This document shows, in pieces, positions 36,901 through 47,938 of a stretch of 64,000 nt of DNA. Source of the DNA: Stakelama saccharophila (GTDB lineage: Bacteria; Pseudomonadota; Alphaproteobacteria; Sphingomonadales; Sphingomonadaceae); contig NZ_CP135076.1 in assembly GCF_032229225.1 (NCBI RefSeq), positions 3,081,001 through 3,145,000 on the forward strand, written 5' to 3'. The translations under genes and the position numbers were made by a program. The notes beneath the pieces are model-generated. The model was given only the letters and a program-made list of their open reading frames with translations. It ran no database searches and was not told where the DNA came from. How positions within the stretch are numbered: position 1 is the stretch's first letter; the number at the start of each line of letters is the position of its first letter.

Positions 36901-37067
36901 TGGGTGCCGACGACCACGATCTCGCCGCTGTACTCGGTATCGTCGGTATCGGTGGCGGCCGGCTGTTCCGCGGTCCGGCCGGCCGGCGCCGTCTGGGCGA
37001 GCGCCGGGGCGGCTGCCACCGCGCAAAGCGAACTGGTTGCAAGAATCGCTGTCTTGATCATCGTCAT
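33981..37067 (-). CDS. TonB-dependent receptor, large (Oar/IROMP-like)
   Basis: A 1028-aa receptor with signal peptide (SSLCAVAAAPALAQ). TonB box region EIVVVGTQIRG, then plug with DELLRTIPQMGDVDFNS, NTLVLINGRRMVQHP and IQRLEVLRDGAAAIYGADAVAGVVNVVLK. The barrel ends with YGRYLYASAGVSL, ending in the aromatic-type residue. An in-operon porin, hydrolases and a C4-dicarboxylate carrier suggest import of an ester-linked organic acid or glycan; this is inference. ATG 37067 follows GGAGGA. Confidence 0.9.
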   Translation of the reverse strand: MTMIKTAILATSSLCAVAAAPALAQTAPAGRTAEQPAATDTDDTEYSGEIVVVGTQIRGSKVTEALPVSIIDAKDIDATGAVSGDELLRTIPQMGDVDFNSSNGPQTSNTARGDINSIDLRNLGAGNTLVLINGRRMVQHPVSQAGIANVPVLTYNANALPVAGIQRLEVLRDGAAAIYGADAVAGVVNVVLKDDFEGLRLNARYGLAEGTHLHEFNTNMLAGTNFGGGRGNVTVMGEYTHRTAELASDQPYTETGDLRPYFADDPAYADSTSPDNRSSYTPFANFSVVGNRGVIQNGETITSGAGSFHIQPDTTDGCTTPLPSGVCLASGSLSYGRHRELRYDDAYDTTVKPSVDRINLYLNGHYDLTDHITAFAEAGYYRAVSHAKQPPVIALNEITVPASNYWNPFGATTLPDGSLNPNRLPGLDNVPGEGLPVTLTRYRFIDTGPQYVDVTNHQARFVGGLRGDVAGFDWETALTYSEAKAEDVSDNVNSTALQQQLALATPDAYDPFNGGGCDGDPNIGDCTPSSQAAIDPILFRMRREDRTTLTQAQAKLSRPDLFQLPGGPVGIALGLGFRHETQADDRDPNLDGTNSFTDSVTGTTNESNVIAVSPTPDTFGSRNVFSAYGELAVPVISKDMHVPLVRSIELQLAGRYEHYSDFGGIFRPKIAGSWDVISGVRLRASWSKGFRAPNLEQLHAAEYARLDTNNDYIRCEADLRAGRIDNFNDCSEPVGFSVRVAGNPDLQPEKSEDRSVGIVLQPHFIPERFGRVTFTADYWEIKQRGIVGQFGGRNSLVLDYLDRVRGTSNSNVVRDNPTADDVAFFAGTGIDPVGEVTSVNDEFVNLLPQTVRGLDLAFLYALHGTSVGDFDLKVNAAHLMKFSRDTGDQVAELFDARDAGEINAAVPLSNAENLLARGGRPKWKVTSSLTWSLDQFEIGALGKYTGVIYDHSFLSDDGVPYRVGSQFTANLYLQFTVDDDRGPLSGMRFRLGARNITDEQPLISQGGYYGSLYQPYGRYLYASAGVSL

Positions 37068-37132
37068 ATCCTCTCCTCCCGCTTCCCCGTTCTCGGGGTT
37101 TGCGATTTATTCGTGCGAGGCGCGGGCGCGCC

Positions 37133-38644
37133 TCAGAAAGAAATCTGGCTGCGTACGCCGATCGAATTTCCGGAATCGGGGCCCTTTTGCGCGCTGACCT
37201 GATTGTCGGTGTGCCAGCGCACATAGTTCACCATCAGCCTGGCCCAATTGTTCAGGTACCAGTTGACGCCCAGCGTCCAGCTATGGCCGATGCCGCCCCT
37301 GCGTTCGTCGCTGAAATCGTAATTGTCGTAGCGGCCGGCGAGTTCGAACGCGCCGGTCCCGCCGGAGGTGACCGGATCGATCACCTTGGTCGATCCCCAG
37401 ATGCCCGACCGCGTCGAAAAGGACGGGTCCTCGCCCGTGATCATCCAGCCGCCATAGAGCGAATAGGCTTTCTGATGCGCGCTGGGGTCGTCGTTGGCGC
37501 GGATGAAGCGGTCGGTATATTCGCCGAAGGCGTAGAGATTGTGGAACACGCCACCTGCCTCCAGGCCGTAGGCATGATCGCGGATCGTGCCGTCGATCGA
37601 GCTCGCCGAGACGTGCAGATTCGTGTTGAAATGCTGGGCGATGTCCGGAAACTCGTTGATGCTGTCCGCGTCCGAGCCGAGATATTCGGTCCAGCCCCAG
37701 GCGCCGAGATGGACGAAGCCGGTATTTGTCTTGATCGGGTTCCAGTGGCCGCGCGCGAAGAAGGCGTAGCTGTCGGACTCGTCACCCTCGTTGGTCACCC
37801 CGTCGCCGCTGGCGGACACCGATATGTGCCAGTTCGGCCCGATCATCTTCGCCAGCACGCCGGTGTTGAAGAAACCGAGGTCGGGCGCACCGACCGTGGC
37901 CACGGCATTTCGCTCCATGAACGGAATGCGCCGCTTGGTCGTCGATCCCTCGATACTGCGGTCTTCCAGGCGCTGGCCGACATAGAATTCCGTCGTGTTG
38001 CCGAACAGCTTCGCGTCGTATGAAAGATAGGCCTCTTTCAGATGCACGTCGTTATGGTCGAAGCCCACATCGACCTTGTACCCGATCTTGCCGACCGAGC
38101 CTTCCATGCCCAGCCGCACGTCGCGAATTTCGGTGCCGGTGATGTTGCGATCGGCGAAATCCGATCCCCAGGTGTGGGAGAAGTCGAACAGGAAATCCCC
38201 GCGGGGGCGAAAGGTGAAGAAGCCGTCCTTCGATTCGAACGCGGGGCCGCCAGTGCGCCAGCGCACGTCCACGCCGCGCTCGCTGTTCGCCGCCAACTGC
38301 GCGAGCTGCGCCTGCATCGCGGCGGTCTCGCTGGACTGGCTGTCGGCAACGGCGTTTTGTACCTGAGCATCGATGGCCGCCTGTTGCTGCTGCTTGGCGG
38401 AAAGCGCCGTCGGCGGTGTCGCCTGAGCGGTGCCGGTCGGTGCCGCTGCCGCGCTGGCCGCACTCGCCTGTTGCTCGGCCTCCAGCTTTTCCAGTCGCGC
38501 CTTCAGGTCGGCGATCTGCGACTGCTGCTGCTTGACCAGGTCGATCAGCTTTTCGACATCGGCCCGCTCCTGCGCCGATGCCGGATTGGCGGCGATCAGC
38601 GCGACGGCGCTGACGGCCAGCGCGTATTTGTGTACCCCCGACAT
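37133..38644 (-). CDS. OprP/OprO-type porin with N-terminal coiled coil
   Basis: A 503-aa outer-membrane porin. A signal peptide ends near NPASAQ, followed by a coiled coil at about 28-120 (KQQQSQIADLKARLEKLEAE). The porin barrel begins with GVDVRWRTGGPAFESKDG and RPRGDFLFDFSH, then DVRLGMEGSVGKIGYKVDVGFD, the OprO/P pattern, and ends SIGVRSQISF. Such porins pass anions such as phosphate or pyrophosphate. ATG 38644 shares its first base with the hydrolase stop (TAATG). Confidence 0.85.
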   Translation of the reverse strand: MSGVHKYALAVSAVALIAANPASAQERADVEKLIDLVKQQQSQIADLKARLEKLEAEQQASAASAAAAPTGTAQATPPTALSAKQQQQAAIDAQVQNAVADSQSSETAAMQAQLAQLAANSERGVDVRWRTGGPAFESKDGFFTFRPRGDFLFDFSHTWGSDFADRNITGTEIRDVRLGMEGSVGKIGYKVDVGFDHNDVHLKEAYLSYDAKLFGNTTEFYVGQRLEDRSIEGSTTKRRIPFMERNAVATVGAPDLGFFNTGVLAKMIGPNWHISVSASGDGVTNEGDESDSYAFFARGHWNPIKTNTGFVHLGAWGWTEYLGSDADSINEFPDIAQHFNTNLHVSASSIDGTIRDHAYGLEAGGVFHNLYAFGEYTDRFIRANDDPSAHQKAYSLYGGWMITGEDPSFSTRSGIWGSTKVIDPVTSGGTGAFELAGRYDNYDFSDERRGGIGHSWTLGVNWYLNNWARLMVNYVRWHTDNQVSAQKGPDSGNSIGVRSQISF

Positions 38645-39648
38645 TATTCGTCCTCCTCGATCGGTCCCGCATTGTCATCCCGGCCTTTCGGCGCGGGTGC
38701 CCCCATCAGACCGTTATGTTTCGCCCAGGCAGTGAACAGCCGCGGCCATGCCGATGGCAGCGTCCCCGGCGCGCCGAGGCCGAAGCCGTGTCCGCCGCTC
38801 TGGAAAAGATGCATCTCCGCCGGCACGCCCGCCTTCTGCAGGGCGTCGAACATGATCATGGAATGATGCGGGTCCGCGATCGGATCGTCCTCGGCCTGGG
38901 CGAGGAAGGTCGGCGGCGTGTTCTTGGTGACGTGCAGCTCAGGCGAATAGGGCTTGAGCGTCGCCGGATCGGTGCTGTCGCCGACCAGCTCTTCCTTGGT
39001 TCGCGACGTGTCGTACGGCGCGGTCAGCGTGATGACCGGGAACAGCAGCGCGGAGAAGTCGGGGCGCGAGGACAGGGTGTCCGCGTCGTCAACCGGCTGG
39101 TACCACTCCTTGTCGTAGGTTGTCTCCGTCATCGCGGCCAGGTGACCGCCGGCGGAAAAGCCCATGACCCCGATCTCGTCAGGGTCAATGCCCAGCTCTT
39201 CGGCGCGCGAGCGAACCAGGCGCACGGCCCGCTGCGCATCCTGTATCGGCGCATCGGCCGACCAGCCATCGTCCGGCAGACGGTAATAGAGCACGATGGG
39301 CGTCACGCCGATCGCCTTCAGCCAGCGTGCCGCGGGCATCGCCTCATGCGAGATCTGGATACGGAAATATCCGCCGCCGCCCATGATTATGACCGCCGTG
39401 CCGTCCGGGTTGGTCGGGCGATATACCTTCATGCGCGGCACCGAGACGTTAGACACCGCGCCGAGTGCCGCGCCCTCGCGCCCGATATGTTCGGGACCGC
39501 TCGGCTTGCCCTTGCCGGGCGCCTCGCCGGGCCAAAGTTTGATGACGGTCGCGCCGTCGTCGGAATTCGCCTGCGCCTGCACGTACGGTGCCGTGGCGAG
39601 CGCAGCGGCCGCCGCTATGGCGCCCAGAACCGTTCTTCGCATCAACAT
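38644..39648 (-). CDS. Exported alpha/beta hydrolase (esterase/acetylesterase type)
   Basis: A 334-aa protein with a signal peptide (AAAAALATAPYVQAQA). Oxyanion region MGGGGYFRIQISH, nucleophile GFSAGGHLAA, then Asp in EDDPIADPHH and His in SGGHGFG complete a plausible catalytic triad. It resembles BD-FAE/acetyl-xylan esterase-like hydrolases. It may free acyl groups from the ligand taken up by the receptor. ATG 39648 follows GGAGG by seven bases, two bases after dctA. Confidence 0.82.
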   Translation of the reverse strand: MLMRRTVLGAIAAAAALATAPYVQAQANSDDGATVIKLWPGEAPGKGKPSGPEHIGREGAALGAVSNVSVPRMKVYRPTNPDGTAVIIMGGGGYFRIQISHEAMPAARWLKAIGVTPIVLYYRLPDDGWSADAPIQDAQRAVRLVRSRAEELGIDPDEIGVMGFSAGGHLAAMTETTYDKEWYQPVDDADTLSSRPDFSALLFPVITLTAPYDTSRTKEELVGDSTDPATLKPYSPELHVTKNTPPTFLAQAEDDPIADPHHSMIMFDALQKAGVPAEMHLFQSGGHGFGLGAPGTLPSAWPRLFTAWAKHNGLMGAPAPKGRDDNAGPIEEDE

Positions 39649-39650
39649 GG

Positions 39651-40967
39651 TCAAGCCTCCTGCTCGCTGAGTTCGGTCGCGGTCTTGCCGTCGAGCGCGG
39701 CGGTGAGCCGCTCGTGGTCGAGCTGCCCCTCCCATTTGGCGACGACGATGGTGGCGACGGCATTGCCGGTGAAATTGGTCAGGCTGCGGCATTCGGACAT
39801 GAACCGATCGATGCCCAGGATCAGCGCCATGCCGGCGACGGGGACCGAAGGCACGATCGACAGCGTGGCGGCAAGCGTGATGAACCCCGCGCCGGTGACG
39901 CCGGCGGCGCCCTTGGACGACAGCATCGCGACCGCCAGCAGGGCGATCTGTTCGCCCAGCGACAGGTCGACACCGGTGGCCTGGGCGATGAACAGGGCGG
40001 CGAGCGTCATGTAGATGTTGGTGCCGTCGAGATTGAAGCTGTAGCCGGTGGGGATGACCAGGCCGACCACCGCCTTGGCGCAGCCGGCATCCTCCATCTT
40101 CTCGATCAGCGCCGGGAGCGCCGCTTCCGACGACGAGGTGCCGAGCACGAGCAGCAGTTCGGCACGCAGATAGCGGATCAGCTTCAGGATCGAAAAACCC
40201 GCGAGCCGTGCCACCGTGCCGAGCACCACGGTCACGAAGAGGATCGCGGTCAGATAGAACAGGCCGACCAACTCGGCGAGATTGGCGAGGCTTTCGACGC
40301 CGTAATTGCCGACGGTGAAGGCGATCGCGCCGAACGCGCCGATCGGCGCGAGGCGCATCAGCAGGCCGACAATGCGGAACACCACCGCGCCGATGCGGTC
40401 GAGCATGGCGAGGACGGGTTTGCCCGGCTCGCCGATCAGCACCAGCGCGACGCCCGACAGGATCGACACCAGCAGCACCTGCAGAATGTTGTCGCCGACG
40501 AGCGGCGACAGGAGCGAGGTCGGGATGATGTTCATCAGGAAGCCCGTCAGCGTCACTTCGTGCGCCTTGCTGGCGTAGCTGCTGACCTGACCGGCATCGA
40601 GCGTGGCGGGATCGATGTTGAGGCTGGCGCCGGGCTGCACCGTGTTGGCGACGATCAGGCCGATGATGAGCGCGAGGGTGGAGAAGAACAGGAAATAGAC
40701 GAACGCCTTCAACGCGACGCGCCCGACCTCGCCCAGGTTGCGGATGCCGGCGATGCCGGTGACCAGCGTGAGGAAGATCACCGGCGCGATGATCATCTTT
40801 ACCAGCTTGATGAAGGCATCGCCCAGCGGCTTCAGCGACGCGCCCACATCCGGCCAGAAATGCCCGATCACCGCACCGCACGCGATCGCCACCAACACCT
40901 GTACGTAAAGGTGGCGCCACCAGGGGGGCGTCTCGCGCCCGGCGTCGTCTGCCTGAACCAGCATCAT
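39651..40967 (-). CDS. dctA: C4-dicarboxylate:cation symporter DctA
   Basis: A 438-aa inner-membrane carrier of the DAACS family (succinate, fumarate, malate uptake). N-terminal helices are followed by [28 protein letters not shown]. Also present are the serine-rich loop [13 protein letters not shown] and the hairpin/substrate motif [25 protein letters not shown]. It is divergent from dctB, as in rhizobia, and co-directional with the two hydrolases, porin and TonB receptor, spaced by 2 bp or less from the first of these. Confidence 0.94.
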   Translation of the reverse strand: MMLVQADDAGRETPPWWRHLYVQVLVAIACGAVIGHFWPDVGASLKPLGDAFIKLVKMIIAPVIFLTLVTGIAGIRNLGEVGRVALKAFVYFLFFSTLALIIGLIVANTVQPGASLNIDPATLDAGQVSSYASKAHEVTLTGFLMNIIPTSLLSPLVGDNILQVLLVSILSGVALVLIGEPGKPVLAMLDRIGAVVFRIVGLLMRLAPIGAFGAIAFTVGNYGVESLANLAELVGLFYLTAILFVTVVLGTVARLAGFSILKLIRYLRAELLLVLGTSSSEAALPALIEKMEDAGCAKAVVGLVIPTGYSFNLDGTNIYMTLAALFIAQATGVDLSLGEQIALLAVAMLSSKGAAGVTGAGFITLAATLSIVPSVPVAGMALILGIDRFMSECRSLTNFTGNAVATIVVAKWEGQLDHERLTAALDGKTATELSEQEA

Positions 40968-41103
40968 CTCTCCTGCACCTGATCGTCACGCCACTCTGGC
41001 GGTGGATGCAGCAATGATAGCCGGACCAGTTCCCGGAAAATACGAAATCCGACTATTTCATAACCGATTGATATCAAGTCCGTTTCATCATTTTCTATTT
41101 CAA

Positions 41104-41125
41104 AAAGTGCGGACTATCGGACTTT
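41104..41125. promoter_or_regulatory. Near-perfect palindrome in dctA/dctB intergenic region
   Basis: AAAGTGCG-GACTAT-CGGACTTT has arms that match except one base. It lies 47 bp before the dctB ATG (41172) and in the divergent promoter region, so it could be a regulator site. A clear sigma-54 -24/-12 element for dctA was not found. Confidence 0.4.
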
Positions 41126-41171
41126 ACAGGTCGACGCAGTGCGATTTTCCGCACAGAGTGCCAATCAAGCG

Positions 41172-42979
41172 ATGACTTCTGCACACCGCCCCGCCGTCGA
41201 CCGATCGACCGTCCTGATCGCGCTGATCGTGGCGGCGCTGTGCGGTGCCGCGATATGGGCGTCCGGCCGGATCGCGACCGAGCGCGCGATCGGGCGGATC
41301 GAGCGCAGCGCCAATGCCTCCGCGACCCTGCACGGCGCCCTCCTGCGCAGCGAGCTGCAGAAATACCGCCTCGTCCCGCTTGCCCTCGCCGGCGACCCCG
41401 AGGCGGCATCGGTTCTCGGCACCCCCGCCCCCGCGACCATCCGCAATTTCGACAAGCGGCTCGAACGGCTGAACGACGCCATCCACGCATCCGCCATCTA
41501 TCTGATCGCTGAAGACGGTACGACGATCGCCGCGAGCAACTGGAACGAGGCCGACAGCTTCGTCGGCTCGAACTACAGCTTCCGCGACTATTTCCGCCGC
41601 GCGCTCGCGACGGGCGGGCACGAACAGTTCGCGCTGGGCACGGTCAGCCAACATCCGGGCCTCTACATCGCGCGGCGGATCCGCGCGGGAGGCCGATCCG
41701 GCGTCATCGTGCTGAAGGTCGAATTCGACGCGCTGGAGCAGGAATGGCGCCATTCGGGCGAACCCGCCTTCGTTGCCGAGGGGCGCGGAATCGTGCTCGT
41801 CACCAGCGAACCGACGTGGCGCTTCCGCTCGCTGGAGCCGTTGCCACGGGCCGAGCGGCGGTCGATCCGGCGCAATCTCGATTTCGGGTCGGCATCGCTG
41901 ACGCCGCTCCCGATCCGCCGGGACCGTATCGCCGATCACCAGATCATTCGAATCGCCGACGACGATGCACCGTCCCCCCATTATGTCGAGGCGACCAAAC
42001 CGACGGCAAAGCCCGGCTGGACCCTGCACGTCCTGACCCCGATCGACGAGGCGATCAGCGGCGCGGCGACGACGGCGCGGCTCGCGACCGCGATGGTATG
42101 CGTTGTCATCGTCGGCCTTGCCCTGTTCGTGTCGCGGCGGCGGCGGGCGATCCGGCAGCGCGCGGCGGATGCCCAAGCGGCGCAGATCGCGCTGGAGCAC
42201 AAGGTGGATGAACGCACGCGCGACGTGCGGCTGGCCAATGAACAGCTGAAGAGCGAAATGAACGACCGGCTGGCGAGCGAGATGCAGCTTCAGGAGACGC
42301 GCGACCAGCTTTTCCAGGCCAACAAGCTGGCATCGCTCGGCCAGATCACGGCCGGCGTCGCGCACGAAATAGCACAGCCCGTCGCCGCCATTCGCAGCTA
42401 TGCCGACAATGGCCGCGCCTTCCTGTCGCGCGGCCGGGACGAAGACGCCTCGGTGAATTTCGAATCGATCGTTTCCATGACCGACCGAATCGGGTCGATC
42501 ACCAGCGAGCTTCGCAACTTTTCCCGCAAGGCGCGGGGAACTGCGGCGACGATCTCGCTCGATGACGCGGTGATGGGCGCGCTGCTCCTGCTGCGCGACC
42601 GGATCGCTCGCCAGGGCGTTGACGTCGATTACACGCCCGGCGAACCGCTGCTGGTGGTGGCCGAGCGGGTGCGGCTGGAACAGGTATTGATGAACCTGCT
42701 CGGCAACGCGCTCGACGCCTTGCGCGACACCCCTTCGCCGATGATCCGCATCACCGCCGGCACCAGGGCCGACCACATCGCCCTCGTCATCGCCAACAAC
42801 GGCCCGCCGCTTGCCGACGAGGTGGCGGCCAACCTGTTCAAGCCGTTCACGTCGAGCAAGGAGGACGGCCTCGGCTTGGGCCTCGTCATTTCCCGCGACA
42901 TCGTGCGCGAGCTTGGCGGCGACCTGACCTTGGCCGCCAGCGACACGAGCGTCGCCTTCGCGTTGAAGCTGAAACCGGC

Positions 42980-42983
<4 letters not shown>
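41172..42983 (+). CDS. dctB: C4-dicarboxylate sensor histidine kinase DctB
   Basis: A 603-aa membrane kinase. A helix near residues 15-40 and another near 300 bracket a periplasmic sensing domain with DAIHASAIYLIAEDGTTIAASN and SYSFRDYF-like signatures (YSFRDYFRRALATGG). The kinase core has ITAGVAHEIAQPVAAIRSYADN (H-box), VLMNLLGNALDAL (N-box) and SKEDGLGLGLVISR (G-box). ATG 41172 is used, since the alternative GTG at 41139 has little support. Its stop overlaps the dctD start by four bases. It probably senses succinate-like acids. Confidence 0.9.
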
Positions 42984-44332
<1,349 letters not shown>

Positions 44333-44528
44333 ACGCGACGCAGTTTCCCGTTGGGCACCGCCGGCCATAGGACAAGGCATGGAGATCGGGTGTGGTGTCG
44401 GGTCGTTCGACCGGAGATCCCGACCTGCTCCTCCGTATGGAGTTGTATTGGCGATCGATTCGAGTTGGCGGGTGTCTCATCCTGTGCACCGGCGAGATTT
44501 AATCCATTCGCAACCGGCTCGTACGACG

Positions 44529-44876
44529 ATGTTCTTTATGTCGAACCGTCACTTCAGCGCGCGAGGGCGCAACAGGTCTGGCCGTCACTACCGCCAGCGC
44601 GGCGGTCGCGACGATTTCCTGACGACCGCGCTTACGCTGTGCGCATTCGTCGCCCTGATCACATGGACGATCGCGCCGAATATCATTTCCGCGTGGACGG
44701 TCGGCACGAACTCACCCGAGGCCGTCGCCGATATCGAAGGCTCGGTCTATTATCCGGATTGCGCCGCTGCGCGTGCCGCCGGTGCTGCCCCGATGCATCG
44801 CGGCTCGCCCGGATACCGGGACCATCTCGATGGCGACAACGACGGCACGGCCTGCGAGCCCTATCACCGATGGTAG
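44529..44876 (+). CDS. Excalibur calcium-binding domain membrane protein
   Basis: A 115-aa protein. A basic N-terminus is followed by one transmembrane helix (TTALTLCAFVALITWTIAP). The C-terminal excalibur domain reads YYPDCAAARAAGAAPMHRGS and then DGDNDGTACEPY, with the DxDNDGxxCE calcium loop. Such proteins are single-pass, with the domain outside. The gene ends 5 bp before a convergent small gene. No Shine-Dalgarno is clear, and an in-frame ATG lies nine bases downstream. Confidence 0.8.
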   Translation: MFFMSNRHFSARGRNRSGRHYRQRGGRDDFLTTALTLCAFVALITWTIAPNIISAWTVGTNSPEAVADIEGSVYYPDCAAARAAGAAPMHRGSPGYRDHLDGDNDGTACEPYHRW

Positions 44877-44880
44877 ATGC

Positions 44881-45093
44881 TCAGTCGGCAGGCGGGTTCG
44901 CATTCACCGCGATTGATGGGGCTACCTGCTCGGTGCGCGGTTTGGCGAGGGCCCGCACCGCCATCGCCGAATAGCGTACGCTCATCTCGTAATGCGCCGC
45001 GCCCGCGGGCGTATGATCGCCGAAAATCGCGGTGATCGCTTCCTGCTCGGCACGCCGCAGAAGATAGGGCAGATCGTCATCGATTGTGGCCAC
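44881..45093 (-). CDS. Small conserved sphingomonad-type protein, unknown function
   Basis: A 70-aa frame from a GTG at 45093, preceded by AGGAG seven bases upstream. It reads DDDLPYLLRRAEQEAITAIFG and ends MAVRALA with a Pro/Ala tail. Similar short, charged helical proteins are common in sphingomonads; I cannot assign a function. It lies 5 bp from the excalibur gene and converges with it. Confidence 0.55.
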   Translation of the reverse strand: MATIDDDLPYLLRRAEQEAITAIFGDHTPAGAAHYEMSVRYSAMAVRALAKPRTEQVAPSIAVNANPPAD

Positions 45094-45213
45094 GGCCGGT
45101 CTCCTTGCGTCCCGGCCCCGAGATAGCGGCGCAACATTGCCGGAAGATGTCTGGCGCGGGGAACAAGCGCCGGACCGATGCAGAGGATCGACGATCGGAA
45201 GCGACGGCCGTCC

Positions 45214-46137
45214 TCAGGCGGCGGCGCTGCGCTCCAGCTCGGCGATCCGTTCGCGGCAGATCGTCTCGACCACCTGTCCCAGCGCCTCGACCCGCGAGCC
45301 GAGCCAGGCAAGCTCCTCCTCGCTGATCCGGTAATGCTTGGAGTAACGCGCCTTCACATAGGCTTCCTTCAGCTTCTCGAAGCGAGAGCGATCCGCCTTG
45401 ATCGCGCGCGGCCAGACCTCGATCAGCCGGGGATCGATGCGTTCGGCCTGGGTACGCAGGAAACCGAGATTGTGAACGTGCGGCGTGTAGAAGCAGGCGA
45501 CGAGTAGTACGCAGTGGAAAAAGCTCTCAGCGGCTTGATGAAATTCAAATGCGGCGTGCTTTGGTAGTTCCTGTTCAATTGCGTAGCGGGCCAGCTTGAT
45601 GCGCCCTTTCGCAGCCGGCAACCACTCCTCGAAATATTCCCGCGCCATGGCGAGCGCCTGATCGGGCGTCTTGGGCTGCGGCTCGGGCAGATCGGTATCG
45701 GCGCTCTGGTAGAGCGCGATGCCGTCGGCGGCGATGTCGATGAAGAAATAACGCCCCTCGGACAGGCCTGCACTCACCTCCGCCAGCGTATGGACGATGA
45801 AGTTGACCGGGGTCTTCAGCGTCTTCGTGATCGCCAGCTCGCGGTTCAAGCGGTCCTCGGCGCTCGCCCAGAACTCGACGCGGTCGGTCAGCTTCCGGTG
45901 ATTGACGATCACCAGCAGGTCGAAGTCGGACTGGTAGCCTTTGGCGGTGTGCGGTTCGTCGACCCAGCCGCCGCGCGCATAGCTGCCGTAGAGAATCACC
46001 TTCAGGATGCGCGCCTGCTTCTTCCAGTCCGACGTCGCGATCGCGGTCGCGTCGCCGAACTCCTCGAAGAGGATCTGGACGACACGTTCCAGCTCGCGCT
46101 GTTTGGCCGGGGGCAGATGATCGAGGCTGGTCTTCAC
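45214..46137 (-). CDS. MNT-HEPN fusion (nucleotidyltransferase plus HEPN domain)
   Basis: A 307-aa protein. The N-terminal nucleotidyltransferase has the GS motif (VILYGSYARGGW) and acidic pair (YQSDFDLLVIV). The C-terminal HEPN-like helical domain includes AFEFHQAAESFFHCVLLV, TPHVHNLGFL and KARYSKHYRISEEEL, which carries an R-x2-H-like pair. MNT/HEPN pairs usually act as toxin-antitoxin systems in which nucleotidylation silences an RNase; here both are in one chain. It lies in the accessory region beside ArdC. Confidence 0.78.
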   Translation of the reverse strand: MKTSLDHLPPAKQRELERVVQILFEEFGDATAIATSDWKKQARILKVILYGSYARGGWVDEPHTAKGYQSDFDLLVIVNHRKLTDRVEFWASAEDRLNRELAITKTLKTPVNFIVHTLAEVSAGLSEGRYFFIDIAADGIALYQSADTDLPEPQPKTPDQALAMAREYFEEWLPAAKGRIKLARYAIEQELPKHAAFEFHQAAESFFHCVLLVACFYTPHVHNLGFLRTQAERIDPRLIEVWPRAIKADRSRFEKLKEAYVKARYSKHYRISEEELAWLGSRVEALGQVVETICRERIAELERSAAA

Positions 46138-46206
46138 GAGAGCGATCCTAACGCGACGATGGCGATAAGCACAGCCTCGCGGGGCGAACCCCGCGAGGCG
46201 AAATTT

Positions 46207-46500
46207 TCAAAACCACCGCCGCCACCAAGGCAGCGGCGTGCCGTCCATATGCCGGCTGATGGCGTAGAGCGCCCAGGCCATGCGGCGTTGGACCTGCGCC
46301 GCGCTCAAGCCGGTACGCCGGGCGATTTCGGCATAGGACATCGCGTCCAGCCGGTGGGCGAGAAATATCTCGCGGTCGATCCGGCGCAGCGAGCGCAGCG
46401 CCGCGTCCAGTCTCGCGACGGCTTGCGGATCGGGCTCACCCTCGATCCGCTCCGGTAGCGGCGCGACCGAGCGCGCGAGAGCATCCGACGCGCGGCTCAT
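46207..46500 (-). CDS. Sigma-70 region 4-like small DNA-binding protein
   Basis: A 97-aa protein with a helix-turn-helix: LRRIDREIFLAHRLDAMSYAEIARRTGLSAAQVQRRMAWAL, like region 4 of ECF sigma factors but with no region 2. It may regulate this mobile region. Its ATG overlaps the end of ardC by four bases (ATGA), so it is made from the same transcript. Confidence 0.68.
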   Translation of the reverse strand: MSRASDALARSVAPLPERIEGEPDPQAVARLDAALRSLRRIDREIFLAHRLDAMSYAEIARRTGLSAAQVQRRMAWALYAISRHMDGTPLPWWRRWF

Positions 46501-47401
46501 GATCCCGCCTCCGGGTCGGGCACAAAGGCGAGCAGGTAATCCGCCGCCTTGCTAGCGGCACTCGCCGCGCGAACTATCGCCTTCTCGTTTTCGCGCAGCA
46601 CGGCAAGCCACGCCCCGATATAATCGGCGTGCCGGACGGTGGGCTGTATCGAAAGCGACGCGCACGTGAACGCGCTCGCCATCTCCGCGATCAATTCCTC
46701 GCGCGCATAGGCTTCGCAAGCGAAGGCGGCCGACTGGTCTCGGCCCAGCCGCGTCGGGTGTCCCGTCCAATGGCCAAGCTCGTGCAGCGCGGTCCGATAC
46801 CAATTGATCTGTTCGCCATAGGCCTGACGCGGCGGCACCTGCACGAAATCCCGGTCGGGCGCGTAAAAGGCCTCGGGACCACCGATCCGGAAATCCGCCC
46901 CGCTCGCATCGATCAGCGCCTGCACCTCCGGCAGCATCTCTACGGGTTCGGGAACCGCATCGGGCGCGGTCAGCGTGTCGGGCAGGCCCTCGCACTGGTC
47001 GATATTGAAGACGGTGAAGCGCTTGAGGAACGCCACCTGCCGCGCGTCGCGGTCCTCGTCGCGAGCCTTCTCTTCCTCACCCCTCGGCGTGAAGCGGTCG
47101 GCGTAGCAAACGGTCGTGCCGCGCTCGCCCTTGCAGACATTGCCACCGGCCGCTTGTGCCTGCCGGTAGTCAGCCACGCTTGCGACCCATAGCCGCCCTC
47201 GATCACCGCCGCCCACAGGATCAAGACATTGATCCCGGAATAGCGCCTGCCGGTCACCGCGTTGCGCGGCATCCCGCACCCGCATGCGGATTTGTCCCAG
47301 GTGCAGATCCAGGGCACCCGCCCCGCCTCCAGCTCGGCGATCACCCGCGCGGTTACCTCGCTATAGAGGCTCGACCGCTTGCCATTCGTCCTGTCCGTCA
47401 T
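46497..47401 (-). pseudogene. ardC: Antirestriction protein ArdC, frameshifted
   Basis: N-terminal part (ATG 47401) reads LYSEVTARVIAELEAGRVPW, then RRYSGINVLILWAAVIEGGY and GSQAWLT. The second frame continues YRQAQAAGGNVCKGERGTTV and carries the metalloprotease motif ALHELGHWTGH with acidic partner. The two frames meet near 47165-47172, where a single base (likely one C in ACCTACC) is missing. ArdC proteins protect incoming DNA from host restriction. If the indel is real, the protein is inactive; if not, one intact 302-aa ArdC is present. Confidence 0.78.
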
Positions 47402-47938
47402 CTCCCTTACTCCTCCTCACCAGCGCACCGGCGCCGGAATGGCGGGGTGGGCGGCAAGAGCGGACTGACGGTCCCGTGAAAGCGGCGGGCCGCACCCGTA
47501 GGGGCGTAATGGAATGGAGCACCGGCGCAGCCGGTTGCGGCACGGTGCTGCGGGACCACAGGGGAGCGACGCCCACACCGCCATCCCGCGCGCCCGACGC
47601 GCGCACGCCAGCGCGGGAGCACCGCCTCCGCGCTGTCCGCAGGTCGGGCAAGGCCCGACTCGACACGTCAGCGGGCGTCACCCGAATGGGCTAAGACGCT
47701 TCAGCGGCTTGGTGGCGCCAAGCACCATAGGACGCGGTCGCGCTCGCCGCGAGACGCCCTGGCCCCTCCTGGACGTTGGCAAGCGATGGCGAGCGTCACG
47801 TAGCGACGCGCAGCGCCCCATTTGTTGTTGGAGCGTGTTTGTTCGCTAGATCCGACGCGGCCCTATTGCCATCCGTGCGTCATGTCTCGACGCTGCTTGT
47901 GGGAGAGCTTCGCAATCCATGAAATGCGAGATGACATC
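47402..47938. other. Long non-coding leader upstream of ardC
   Basis: About 540 bp with no supported gene, GC-rich, rich in short inverted repeats such as ACCGGC-GCA-GCCGGT (47521-47535). It must contain the ardC promoter and probably that of the AlpA-like gene. Possibly a structured plasmid/ICE leader. Confidence 0.45.

Noticed and set aside
40968..41138. Sigma-54 -24/-12 promoter for dctA
   Set aside because: TGG and TTGC-like blocks are present but their spacing is wrong (11 rather than 8 bases).
47514..47849. Plus-strand frame in the ardC leader
   Set aside because: Arg/Pro/Ala-rich, low-complexity translation with no ribosome site or family pattern.
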